6,632 nucleotides of DNA from Pseudomonadota bacterium. GTDB lineage: Bacteria > Pseudomonadota > Alphaproteobacteria > Sphingomonadales > Sphingomonadaceae. A program made the translations under genes and the position numbers. Position 1 is the stretch's first letter, and each line of letters opens with the position of its first letter. Positions 1 through 4,913 of the stretch are shown here, piece after piece. The notes under the pieces are model-generated. The model did no database searches. It worked only from the letters and a program-made list of their open reading frames with translations, and was not told the origin of the DNA. The stretch covers positions 1 to 6,632 of the forward strand of contig JAKOWQ010000289.1 in assembly GCA_029781465.1 (NCBI GenBank). Direction: 5' to 3'.

Positions 1-1090
1 GCGGCGCGGCGACCAGCGCCAGCTTGGGGCGCGGACGGTCGATCAGGCTCATCGTCGCGGTGGCAATCCGCTCAACCTCGGCGTCGGAAAAACACGCCAG
101 CATGTCATTGGGCAGTGCGGTCAGGGCGTGAACCAGCGCCTTGCCGGCATGACCCTGCGCCGAATAGCCGAACCGCGCGGTCATATCGGCCAGCTGCGCG
201 CGAATCCGCGGTACCTGCGCGGGCGGGGCGGCCAGCGCGGCGCTGGTCCATAGCCCGGCGTGGACCGAAAGCGCCACCACCCGGCCATTTTCGCGGCGGG
301 GCAGGATGAACAGATCGAGCGGGGCGTGGCGATGGACCAGGCTCGACTGGTTGGATTTGACCACCAGCGGCACCCTCGCCCCGCCGGTTTCGAACCAGGC
401 GAAGGCGCGCTCGTAGGAAACCGGGCCGAGCAGTGCCTTGGTGCTGGCCCGGCAGACCCCCAGGGCGCCGTGCTGGCTGCCGTCGCGCTGGCGCACCACA
501 TGGCCCAGCTGGGTCAGCATCCCCTCCTTGAACCAGCGCAGCAGCGCCGCGCCTTCGCCATCGGGGCACGAATCGGCGTCGGCGGCCATCGCCGTCTGCA
601 TCGCCGGCCAGTCAGCTACCGCGGCGCGCACATCGCCCAGCGTGGCCCCCAGCGCCTGCTCCAGCGCGCGGCGCTGGCGCGCATCGCCGCGCTGGGTTTC
701 GAGATAGACCATCGATTCGCGCCGCTCGCCCGCGGCCTGGCCTTCGGGCAGGGCCTCGATCGCGCCCTTGGCATCGCGCCGCACCGCCAGCACCGGGTGG
801 ACCAGCCGGTCGATCGCCAGGCCCTGCGCCGCCACGGTGGTGGCGATCGAATCGACCAGGAACGGCATGTCGTCATTGATCACCGCGATGCGCATGAAGC
901 GCCGCCCCGCTGCGGGCGAGACCGTTTCGATCGCCAGCGCCGGTTCGCCCGGCTTGCGGCTTGCGGCGGCGGCAAGGACGAAGGCGGCCGCCTCGGCCAG
1001 GCCTTCGGCACCGAAGGGGGCATCGCCGGGCAGGAGGTCGGCGGCCAGGCGCCGCGCAAGGGCCTCGCGAAGGGCGGAATTCGACGTCAT
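1..1090 (-). CDS. NAD-specific glutamate dehydrogenase, large (~180 kDa) type, N-terminal part
   Basis: Partial gene: 363 codons are visible and the frame is still open at the left window edge. The family (GDH2/GdhB type, usually about 1,550-1,650 residues) oxidatively deaminates glutamate to 2-oxoglutarate with NAD in the cytoplasm. What is visible is the regulatory ACT-like N-terminal region, not the catalytic core. Recognisable stretches are NDDMPFLVDSI (residues 72-82) followed by LAIDRLVHPVLAVRRD, a later segment around HAPLDLFILPRRENGRV, then GLWTSAALAAPPAQVPRIR, all characteristic of this family. The ATG at 1088-1090 was chosen because a good ribosome site (AGGAG, minus-strand sense, 1099-1103) lies 8 bases upstream and conserved sequence starts soon after. 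The gene is separated from the upstream minus-strand operon by 133 bases, so it probably has its own promoter. The family call is secure; allosteric properties cannot be judged from this fragment. Confidence 0.88.
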   Translation of the reverse strand, partial: MTSNSALREALARRLAADLLPGDAPFGAEGLAEAAAFVLAAAASRKPGEPALAIETVSPAAGRRFMRIAVINDDMPFLVDSIATTVAAQGLAIDRLVHPVLAVRRDAKGAIEALPEGQAAGERRESMVYLETQRGDARQRRALEQALGATLGDVRAAVADWPAMQTAMAADADSCPDGEGAALLRWFKEGMLTQLGHVVRQRDGSQHGALGVCRASTKALLGPVSYERAFAWFETGGARVPLVVKSNQSSLVHRHAPLDLFILPRRENGRVVALSVHAGLWTSAALAAPPAQVPRIRAQLADMTARFGYSAQGHAGKALVHALTALPNDMLACFSDAEVERIATATMSLIDRPRPKLALVAAP

Positions 1091-1098
1091 TGCCTGTA

Positions 1099-1122
1099 CT
1101 CCTGGGACGGTCGGGGCCGTCC
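1099..1122 (-). promoter_or_regulatory. Ribosome site and adjacent GC hairpin before the glutamate dehydrogenase gene
   Basis: In minus-strand sense, a perfect 6-base stem GGACGG/CCGTCC with loop CCCCGA (1105-1122) sits one base from the Shine-Dalgarno AGGAG (1099-1103). The hairpin would lie in the 5' untranslated region and could affect ribosome access, or the dyad could be a protein site. The pairing is seen directly; any regulatory role is inference. Read on the plus strand it is followed by GTTT, but no plus-strand gene ends here. Confidence 0.35.
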
Positions 1123-1133
1123 GTTTCCTGCCT

Positions 1134-1161
1134 GTTATTTTATTGCCAGCTTACGTAGCAA
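1134..1161 (-). promoter_or_regulatory. Weak candidate promoter for the glutamate dehydrogenase gene
   Basis: The intergenic stretch 1133-1215 is clearly AT-richer than its surroundings. In minus-strand sense it contains TTGCTA (1156-1161) and AATAAC (1134-1139), 16 bases apart, each matching four of six bases of the sigma-70 -35 and -10 consensus. A start near 1127 would give a 5' leader of about 37 bases that includes the hairpin at 1105-1122. Only a tentative call; several other AT-rich hexamers are nearby. Confidence 0.22.
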
Positions 1162-1223
1162 TTTTGCGCATCTTACTTTCAACAAGTCTCTACTGCAACC
1201 AGTTTGCCCCTAGGGAATTGAGC

Positions 1224-2204
1224 TTAACCCAGCGCTTCGACTGTTAATTCGAGCGAATGGCGCCGGGCCGCCGGATCGAAGGTTGCGCCCGAGACGATGA
1301 TCTCGTCCGCGTCGGTGCGCTCGGCGAAACGGGCGATCGCTTCGCGCACGCTCGCAGGCGCACCGATCGCGCTGGCCTGGCGGACGTGTTCGAGCATGGC
1401 GAGCAGCGAGGGGGACAGGCTTTCGCGGTAGCCCGGCACCGGGGGCCTGAGCTTGCCGGGATTGCCGCTGCGCAGGGCGACGAAGCTCTGGTCCATCGAT
1501 GAAGCCAGCAGCGCCGCCTCGGCATCGGTTTCGGCGCAGATCACGTTCATCGCCGCCATCACCCGCGGCTGTTCGAGCCAGCGCGAGGGCTGGAACCGTT
1601 CGCGATAGACCTTCAGCGCCTGGTCGAGATGATCGGGGGCGAAGTGCGAGGCGAAGGCATAGGGCATGCCCAGCATGGCGGCGAGCTGCGCGCCGAACAG
1701 GCTCGATCCCAGCATCCAAAACTGAATATCGGCCCCGAAGCCGGGGGTGGCGCGGATCGCCAGCTCGGGCTCGCCGGTGATCAGCGCGCGCAGCTCTACC
1801 ACGTCCTGCGGGAAGTATTCCGAGACCCGCGCCAGATCGCGGCGCAGGGCCTGGGCGATGCGCAGGTCGGCGCCCGGGGCGCGGCCCAGCCCCAGATCGA
1901 CCCGCCCGGGAAACAGCGCGTCGAGCGTGCCGAACTGCTCGGCAATCACGAAGGGGTTGTGGTTGGGGAGCATGATCCCGCCCGCGCCGATCCGGATCGT
2001 GGAGGTGGCATGGCCGATGTGGGCCAGCGTCACCGCGGTCGCCCCGCCGGCGATCCCTTCCATCGCGTGGTGCTCGGCGACCCAGAAGCGCTTGTATCCG
2101 GCCTTTTCGGAAGCGGCGGCGAGCAGCGCGGCTTCGCTCAGCGCCTCGCCCACGCTGCCGCCCTCGCGCACCGGGACAAGGTCGAGAACGGAAAGGTCGA
2201 TCAC
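1224..2204 (-). CDS. LLM-class flavin-dependent oxidoreductase (luciferase family, group 1, YhbW/MsnO8-like)
   Basis: Predicted 326-residue cytoplasmic flavoprotein of the bacterial luciferase-like TIM-barrel family, which uses reduced FMN (or F420 in other branches). The substrate is unknown. Family signatures visible are RFWVAEHHAMEG (39-50), the strand STIRIGAGGIMLPNHNPFVIAEQFGTLDALFPGR (68-101) and DLGLGRAPGAD (103-113), which match the 'luciferase family oxidoreductase, group 1' subgroup that includes E. coli YhbW. Length is normal and no catalytic motif appears lost. The start is a GTG at 2202-2204; its four-base GTGA overlap with the stop of the upstream TPR gene, and the typical N-terminus IDLSVLDLVPVREG, support it over the open frame further upstream. 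The overlap suggests translational coupling. It is the last gene of the minus-strand run. No clear terminator was seen after its TAA. Confidence 0.88.
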   Translation of the reverse strand: MIDLSVLDLVPVREGGSVGEALSEAALLAAASEKAGYKRFWVAEHHAMEGIAGGATAVTLAHIGHATSTIRIGAGGIMLPNHNPFVIAEQFGTLDALFPGRVDLGLGRAPGADLRIAQALRRDLARVSEYFPQDVVELRALITGEPELAIRATPGFGADIQFWMLGSSLFGAQLAAMLGMPYAFASHFAPDHLDQALKVYRERFQPSRWLEQPRVMAAMNVICAETDAEAALLASSMDQSFVALRSGNPGKLRPPVPGYRESLSPSLLAMLEHVRQASAIGAPASVREAIARFAERTDADEIIVSGATFDPAARRHSLELTVEALG

Positions 2205-3022
2205 CGGGGCGATGGTGCGTCCGCAGGGCCCAGCTGGTCAAGATAGCCTTGCGCCACTTTCGCCGCCTCGCTGCCGGGCGCGGCGGCGATCACCGATTGC
2301 CAGCTTTGCCGCGCCGCCGCCTCGCGCCCGGAAAGCACCGCGATCACGCCCGCTTCCAGCCCGATCTCGGGATCGCGGGGATTGATTTCGGCGGCCCGTT
2401 CGATCTGGGACTGAGCCTCGGCAAGTTTGCCCTCGCGGCGCGCAAGCGTGGCCGAAAGCAGCCAGGCCTGCGGATTGCCGGGGGACCTGTCGCGCGCCTC
2501 GGCCAGCGCGGCGGCGGCCTCCGCCGGGCGCTCGAGCGCGACCAGCGCGCGGGCGCGGTCGATCGCGATCTCTCCGGCCTGTGCCGAATCCGCGGCGTCG
2601 AGCGCATCGCTGCGGGCAATATCCAGCAAGGCCAGCGCGGCCGCGGCCCGGTCTGCCGCCAGCGCGGCATTGGCGGCCATTGCCCCGCGCATCGCGCGCA
2701 GCGAACGCTCCGAAACCGGGGTATCGTCGCGCGCGGCGATAAAGCTCTCTTCGGCCTCGCTCCACCGCCCCGTGCGCGACTGGGCCACGCCCAGGCATTG
2801 CTCCGCCTCGGCCCGCAGCGCTCCGGTTTCGGACGCGCGCCAGATCAGCGCCAGGTCGATTGCCGCTGCGGGATCGCTTTTCGTCTGGGCCAGACAGCGC
2901 GCCAGGCGGCTCGGTTCGGGCGCGGATTGTTGCTGGCGATGATGGATTTCAACCGGGGCCTGGGGCAAGGCCGTGCCCGGGCCGACCTGGGCGAGCAGGG
3001 GAACAAGGACGGAAAGTATCAT
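2201..3022 (-). CDS. Exported TPR-repeat protein, function unknown
   Basis: Predicted 273-residue protein. The N-terminus MILSVLVPLLAQVGPGTALP looks like a short signal peptide or membrane anchor, so the body is probably periplasmic; the lack of a strongly charged n-region makes this less than certain. The rest is alanine- and glutamate-rich helix-turn-helix repeats typical of tetratricopeptide repeats: around residues 67-97 (AEAEQCLGVAQSRTGRWSEAEESF), 118-145, 151-178, 183-213 (AWLLSATLARREGKLAEAQSQIERAAEINP) and 217-250. Such proteins mediate protein-protein contacts and have no enzymatic motif. The frame is open well upstream in a different-looking, arginine-rich sequence that is the shadow of the hydrolase gene. 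The ATG at 3020-3022 is favoured by the signal-like sequence and by the ATGA overlap with the hydrolase stop. It also overlaps the next gene by four bases (GTGA). Confidence 0.85.
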   Translation of the reverse strand: MILSVLVPLLAQVGPGTALPQAPVEIHHRQQQSAPEPSRLARCLAQTKSDPAAAIDLALIWRASETGALRAEAEQCLGVAQSRTGRWSEAEESFIAARDDTPVSERSLRAMRGAMAANAALAADRAAAALALLDIARSDALDAADSAQAGEIAIDRARALVALERPAEAAAALAEARDRSPGNPQAWLLSATLARREGKLAEAQSQIERAAEINPRDPEIGLEAGVIAVLSGREAAARQSWQSVIAAAPGSEAAKVAQGYLDQLGPADAPSPR

Positions 3023-3750
3023 GGCAACTCCGCGATCGATCGCAGCAGCAAGGCGATATCGCTTTCGCGGCTGAGGCGATGATCGCCGTCCTTGACCAGT
3101 GTCACCTGCACATCGGCTGAACGCAGCGCTTCGGCCAGCCGCAGCGACAGCTCCCACGGCACATCGGGATCGGCTTGCCCGTGGAGCAAGCGCACCGGGC
3201 AATCGAGCGCGATTTCCGCGCCGAGCAGGCGGCTGGCCTGCCCGTCGGCCCAGAAGGCGGCGTGCATCGGGGTCGGCTCGGGACCGTAGGGATTGGCATC
3301 GAACACCGTTTCGCCCGCTGCCAGGCGCGCCTTGTCTGCTTCGGAGCGGCCCCATTCGGTGAAATCGGGCGCGGCGGCGATCCCCACCAGCGCGGCAACC
3401 CGATCGGGAATGGCCAGCGCAGCCAGCAGCATCAGCCATCCGCCCATCGACGATCCGATCAGCACCACCCGAGCGGCGCACTGCGCCGCGATCAGCGCCA
3501 GCACCTCGTCGCGCCAGCGGCTGAGCGTCCCGTCGGCGAACTGGCCGGAGCTTTCCCCGCAGCCCGAATAGTCAAGCAGCAGGCATTCGCGCCCCTGCTC
3601 CGCCGCCCAGTCGAACACCGCCGTGGCCTTGCCACCGGCCATGTCGGACATGTAGCCGGGCAGGAAGACCAGCGCCGGTCCGGTTCCGGCGGCATGGCGA
3701 AAGGCGATCCGCTGACCGCCAGTGAGGCTATGGAACCGCGTCTGGGTCAT
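3019..3750 (-). CDS. Alpha/beta hydrolase, ABHD10-like
   Basis: Predicted 243-residue cytoplasmic serine hydrolase with a complete-looking catalytic triad. The nucleophile elbow is G99-S-S101-M-G103, the acid is probably Asp194 in HGQADPDVPW (190-199), and the base is His224 in DGDHRLSR (221-228). The oxyanion-side segment LVFLPGYMSDMAGGKA (27-42) and LDYSGCGESSG (59-69) closely recall the mitochondrial ABHD10 family, described as a thioesterase/esterase (depalmitoylation and acyl-glucuronide cleavage in animals). Bacterial members are usually annotated only as alpha/beta hydrolases, so the substrate here is open. The start ATG at 3748-3750 lies 29 bases after the regulator gene, with only a weak GGA-type ribosome site. 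The stop overlaps the TPR gene start by four bases, so co-expression is likely. Confidence 0.88.
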   Translation of the reverse strand: MTQTRFHSLTGGQRIAFRHAAGTGPALVFLPGYMSDMAGGKATAVFDWAAEQGRECLLLDYSGCGESSGQFADGTLSRWRDEVLALIAAQCAARVVLIGSSMGGWLMLLAALAIPDRVAALVGIAAAPDFTEWGRSEADKARLAAGETVFDANPYGPEPTPMHAAFWADGQASRLLGAEIALDCPVRLLHGQADPDVPWELSLRLAEALRSADVQVTLVKDGDHRLSRESDIALLLRSIAELP

Positions 3751-3779
3751 GGCGCCATTCCATGCCCCAAGCGCCCGGT

Positions 3780-3971
3780 TCAGTCACGCTGGAAGATCGC
3801 CTCGATCGGCAGGGCGAACAGATCGGCGATGCGGAAGGCCAGCGGCAGCGAGGGGTCGTACTTGCCGGTCTCGATCGCGTTGACGCTCTGGCGCGATACG
3901 CCCAGCCGTTCGGCCAGATCCTGCTGGCTCCAGTCACGCTCGGCGCGCAGTATCTTGAGGCGGTTTTTCAT
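3780..3971 (-). CDS. Small Cro/C1-type (XRE) helix-turn-helix transcriptional regulator
   Basis: Predicted 63-residue protein made almost only of a HTH_3 domain. QQDLAERLGVSRQSVNAIETGKYDPSL (16-42) gives the scaffold and recognition helices, and LAFRIADLFALPIEAIF (44-60) the last helices of the domain. Proteins this short bind operator DNA as dimers and usually act as autorepressors. The ATG at 3969-3971 overlaps the stop of the membrane-protein gene as ATGA, which fixes the start. A pairing of a tiny HTH protein with a small membrane protein of unknown function is a recurrent arrangement in bacteria; a role of the membrane partner in modulating the regulator is an inference. Its best candidate binding sites are the paired near-palindromes at 4597-4648, upstream of the operon. 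Domain call is very sure; target is not shown. Confidence 0.92.
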   Translation of the reverse strand: MKNRLKILRAERDWSQQDLAERLGVSRQSVNAIETGKYDPSLPLAFRIADLFALPIEAIFQRD

Positions 3972-4399
3972 GCGCAGCCCGCATCGCCCAAGGTCAGCCG
4001 GTTCCACACCGCGCCCGCGCCAAGCCCCATCGCCCAGATCGGAAAGATCCAGAACACGGGCAGACTGGGCACGGCGGTGAAGATCTCGAGCAGACCCCAG
4101 ACCGAGGCCACGGCGAGGGTCATGCCGGTGGCGAAGATCGCCTTGCGCACCTCGAGCATGCGCAGATATTCGTCGTCGAGTTCGCTCAGCAGGCGGCCAA
4201 TCGCCCAGATCATCGCCAGCACCGCCAGCCCCGGTACCAGCGCGATCATCACCGCCCCGGGGCTGGCCGGGGCCTGCTTGTGGAGCAGCCGCGAGGCGGC
4301 GACGATCGCCGCGATATAGACCGCGGCGCTGATCGCCATGCGGATCGTATAGCGGCGATAGGCCGGGTTGCGGCGGCGCGAGAAGGGATTGATCGCCAT
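3968..4399 (-). CDS. Four-helix integral membrane protein, function unknown
   Basis: Predicted 143-residue inner-membrane protein. After a basic N-terminus (SRRRNPAYRRYTIR, 7-20) there are four hydrophobic segments at about residues 21-39, 49-70, 88-107 and 113-132. A charged central loop ELDDEYLRMLEVRK (73-86) separates helices 2 and 3. By the positive-inside rule the basic N-terminus is cytoplasmic, which puts the charged central loop and the C-terminus inside too. No enzymatic or transport motif is recognised. It starts 3 bases after the stop of the 57-residue gene, with AAGGCGG inside that gene as a possible ribosome site, and its TGA overlaps the HTH regulator start. The genetic link suggests it works with, or is controlled by, that regulator. 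I do not assign a family. Confidence 0.8.
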   Translation of the reverse strand: MAINPFSRRRNPAYRRYTIRMAISAAVYIAAIVAASRLLHKQAPASPGAVMIALVPGLAVLAMIWAIGRLLSELDDEYLRMLEVRKAIFATGMTLAVASVWGLLEIFTAVPSLPVFWIFPIWAMGLGAGAVWNRLTLGDAGCA

Positions 4400-4402
4400 G
4401 GC

Positions 4403-4576
4403 TCAGGCCGCCTTGCGCAGGCCGCAAGGGCGCGAGGCGCGCGATGCCACCCACAGCGCCGGGATCACCGCAAACAGGGTGGTCGCACTCTTGTCGGCGA
4501 TCAGCCCGGCACGGTTTGCCAGCGCCAGCGCGATCAACATGCCAGCCCAGCACAGGCTCTGCGTGATTTGGGTCAT
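4403..4576 (-). CDS. 57-residue hydrophobic small protein, function unknown
   Basis: Short reading frame that opens the minus-strand operon. It has an ATG at 4574-4576 preceded by a strong ribosome site (AAGGAG in minus-strand sense, 4586-4591, spacing 9) and ends in TGA three bases before the next gene. The product begins MTQITQSLCWAGMLIALALA. It has hydrophobic stretches at about residues 8-26 and 32-45, separated by a short charged turn (DKS), and ends with a basic tail (RASRPCGLRKAA). It is probably a small membrane protein with two short helices, or one helix and a re-entrant segment. The good ribosome site, operon position and tight spacing to the next gene support a real gene. No family is recognised. 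Confidence 0.7.
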   Translation of the reverse strand: MTQITQSLCWAGMLIALALANRAGLIADKSATTLFAVIPALWVASRASRPCGLRKAA

Positions 4577-4596
4577 TGGTCAAGTCTCCTTGCTTT

Positions 4597-4648
4597 CATG
4601 TCAAGCACACTTGTCATGAAAAACGACCCATGTCAAGCGTGCTTGTCT
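4597..4648 (-). promoter_or_regulatory. Tandem near-palindromic operator candidates upstream of the HTH operon
   Basis: Two elements share the exact 10-mer CATGTCAAGC (4597-4606 and 4629-4638). Each continues into an inverted half CTTG, giving CAAGCACACTTG (4602-4613) and CAAGCGTGCTTG (4634-4645). The first element is symmetrical to its outer CATG ends (4597-4618) apart from the centre and one pair. Centres are 32 bp apart, close to three helical turns. A third half-site GTCAAG occurs at 4579-4584, 21 bases from the matching base of the first element. In minus-strand sense each shared 10-mer contains TTGACA; the copy at 4631-4636 could be a -35 box for the operon, though I see no convincing -10 at the right distance. 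Binding by the operon-encoded HTH protein is inferred from position and symmetry. Confidence 0.55.
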
Positions 4649-4671
4649 TTTCTCTCCGAACGCCTGCTTCA

Positions 4672-4700
4672 TTGCCTCTTCATCCCGCACGGCCTATAGG
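4672..4700 (+). promoter_or_regulatory. Candidate thrS promoter (TTGCCT-17-TATAGG)
   Basis: TTGCCT (4672-4677) and TATAGG (4695-4700) are 17 bases apart and each match four of six bases of the sigma-70 consensus, with TATA-type -10 sequence standing out in a GC-rich context. Transcription would start at about 4706-4709, at or just before the ATG of the threonine leader peptide at 4709. This would make a leader RNA of about 205 bases before thrS. Confidence 0.45.
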
Positions 4701-4708
4701 CGCCGCCG

Positions 4709-4783
4709 ATGAAGCCGTTTTGTGCCTCTGTGCCGATGACTACCACCACCCCGGGCAACCGGGGGCGGGCCGTCTTCGCCTAG
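4709..4783 (+). CDS. Threonine-rich leader peptide of thrS (putative attenuator)
   Basis: A 24-codon frame from ATG 4709-4711 to TAG 4781-4783, ending 130 bases before thrS. An internal ATG (4736-4738) begins MTTTTPGNRGRAVFA, with four threonine codons in a row (ACT ACC ACC ACC, 4739-4750). A run of codons for the cognate amino acid upstream of its own aminoacyl-tRNA synthetase is the hallmark of ribosome-mediated attenuation, as for E. coli pheST and the thr operon leader. Either ATG could start it. Neither has a clear Shine-Dalgarno, but the promoter candidate would place ATG 4709 almost at the 5' end of the RNA, as in leaderless trpL of rhizobia. The peptide itself would have no function; the ribosome's position matters. 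The pairing downstream (4749-4824) supports the idea. Translation has not been shown. Confidence 0.65.
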   Translation: MKPFCASVPMTTTTPGNRGRAVFA

Positions 4784-4835
4784 GCGAAAGCGCGCCGCCG
4801 TCCCGGTTCGGGCGGCTGGCGTTTCCACCCGAACC
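4749..4835 (+). promoter_or_regulatory. Mutually exclusive leader RNA pairings (attenuator switch) upstream of thrS
   Basis: Folded by eye. Segment 1:2 is CCCCGG (4749-4754) with CCGGGG (4759-4764) around a GCAA loop, directly after the threonine codons. Segment 2:3 pairs CCGGGGGCGG (4759-4768) with 4795-4806 (CCGCC, a GU bulge, CCCGG), ten pairs: an antiterminator. Segment 3:4 pairs 4794-4799 with 4811-4816 and is terminator-like. A ribosome stalled on Thr codons would block 1:2 and free segment 2 for 2:3; one that reaches the stop at 4781 would cover segment 2 and leave 3:4 free. A further perfect 8-base stem GGTTCGGG/CCCGAACC (4805-4812 with 4828-4835) competes with 3:4 and could stabilise the read-through state. 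Confidence 0.5.
4791..4824 (+). terminator. Putative intrinsic attenuator terminator in the thrS leader
   Basis: A GC-rich hairpin with core GCCGCC (4794-4799) paired to GGCGGC (4811-4816), extendable by CGC (4791-4793) with GCG (4819-4821) across a two-base bulge. TTT (4822-4824) follows at once. An alternative register uses GCCG/CGGC plus CCCG-GTT-CGGG. The T-tract is short, which weakens the call; short tracts are not rare in GC-rich alphaproteobacteria. Confidence 0.4.
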
Positions 4836-4871
4836 TGACCATCGGATAACGCCGCCCCTTCCGGTGCGCCG

Positions 4872-4908
4872 TGGCTTGTGCCAAAGCGCCCGGCAAGCCA
4901 GACGAGAG
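4872..4908 (+). promoter_or_regulatory. Hairpin next to the thrS ribosome site
   Basis: TGGCTTG (4872-4878) pairs perfectly with CAAGCCA (4894-4900), plus a possible T-G pair inside, with a loop of about 14 bases. The thrS Shine-Dalgarno GAGAG (4904-4908) begins three bases after the stem and lies five bases before the ATG at 4914. The stem could modulate ribosome access. E. coli ThrS represses its own mRNA through hairpins beside its ribosome site, but I see no clear tRNA-Thr anticodon mimic here, so a similar mechanism is only a possibility. Confidence 0.35.
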
Positions 4909-4913
4909 ATTGC

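Noticed and set aside
260..1213. 317-codon plus-strand frame opposite the glutamate dehydrogenase gene
   Set aside because: The minus strand carries clear family motifs across 1-1090; the plus-strand translation is a low-complexity Arg/Gly/Ala-rich shadow, with no good ribosome site.
1201..1223. Terminator after the LLM oxidoreductase gene
   Set aside because: Only a short CCCTAGGG dyad is present, with no usable stem-loop and no T-tract, so termination here is not supported.
1629..2246. 205-codon plus-strand frame opposite the LLM oxidoreductase gene
   Set aside because: Shadow of a gene with conserved LLM motifs; no family likeness of its own.
3023..3481. Upstream extension of the TPR protein frame to an ATG near 3481
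   Set aside because: This part overlaps the hydrolase gene and reads as arginine-rich shadow; the signal-like N-terminus and ATGA overlap mark the start at 3022.
3972..4583. Upstream extension of the HTH regulator frame to 4583, suggesting a larger fusion protein
   Set aside because: The extension overlaps the membrane-protein gene and has no domain-like sequence; the ATG at 3969-3971 with its ATGA overlap gives a complete small HTH protein.
4701..4913. T-box riboswitch upstream of thrS
   Set aside because: I see no T-box core sequence or specifier stem arrangement; T-boxes are mostly a Gram-positive device, and the Thr codon run explains the leader better.
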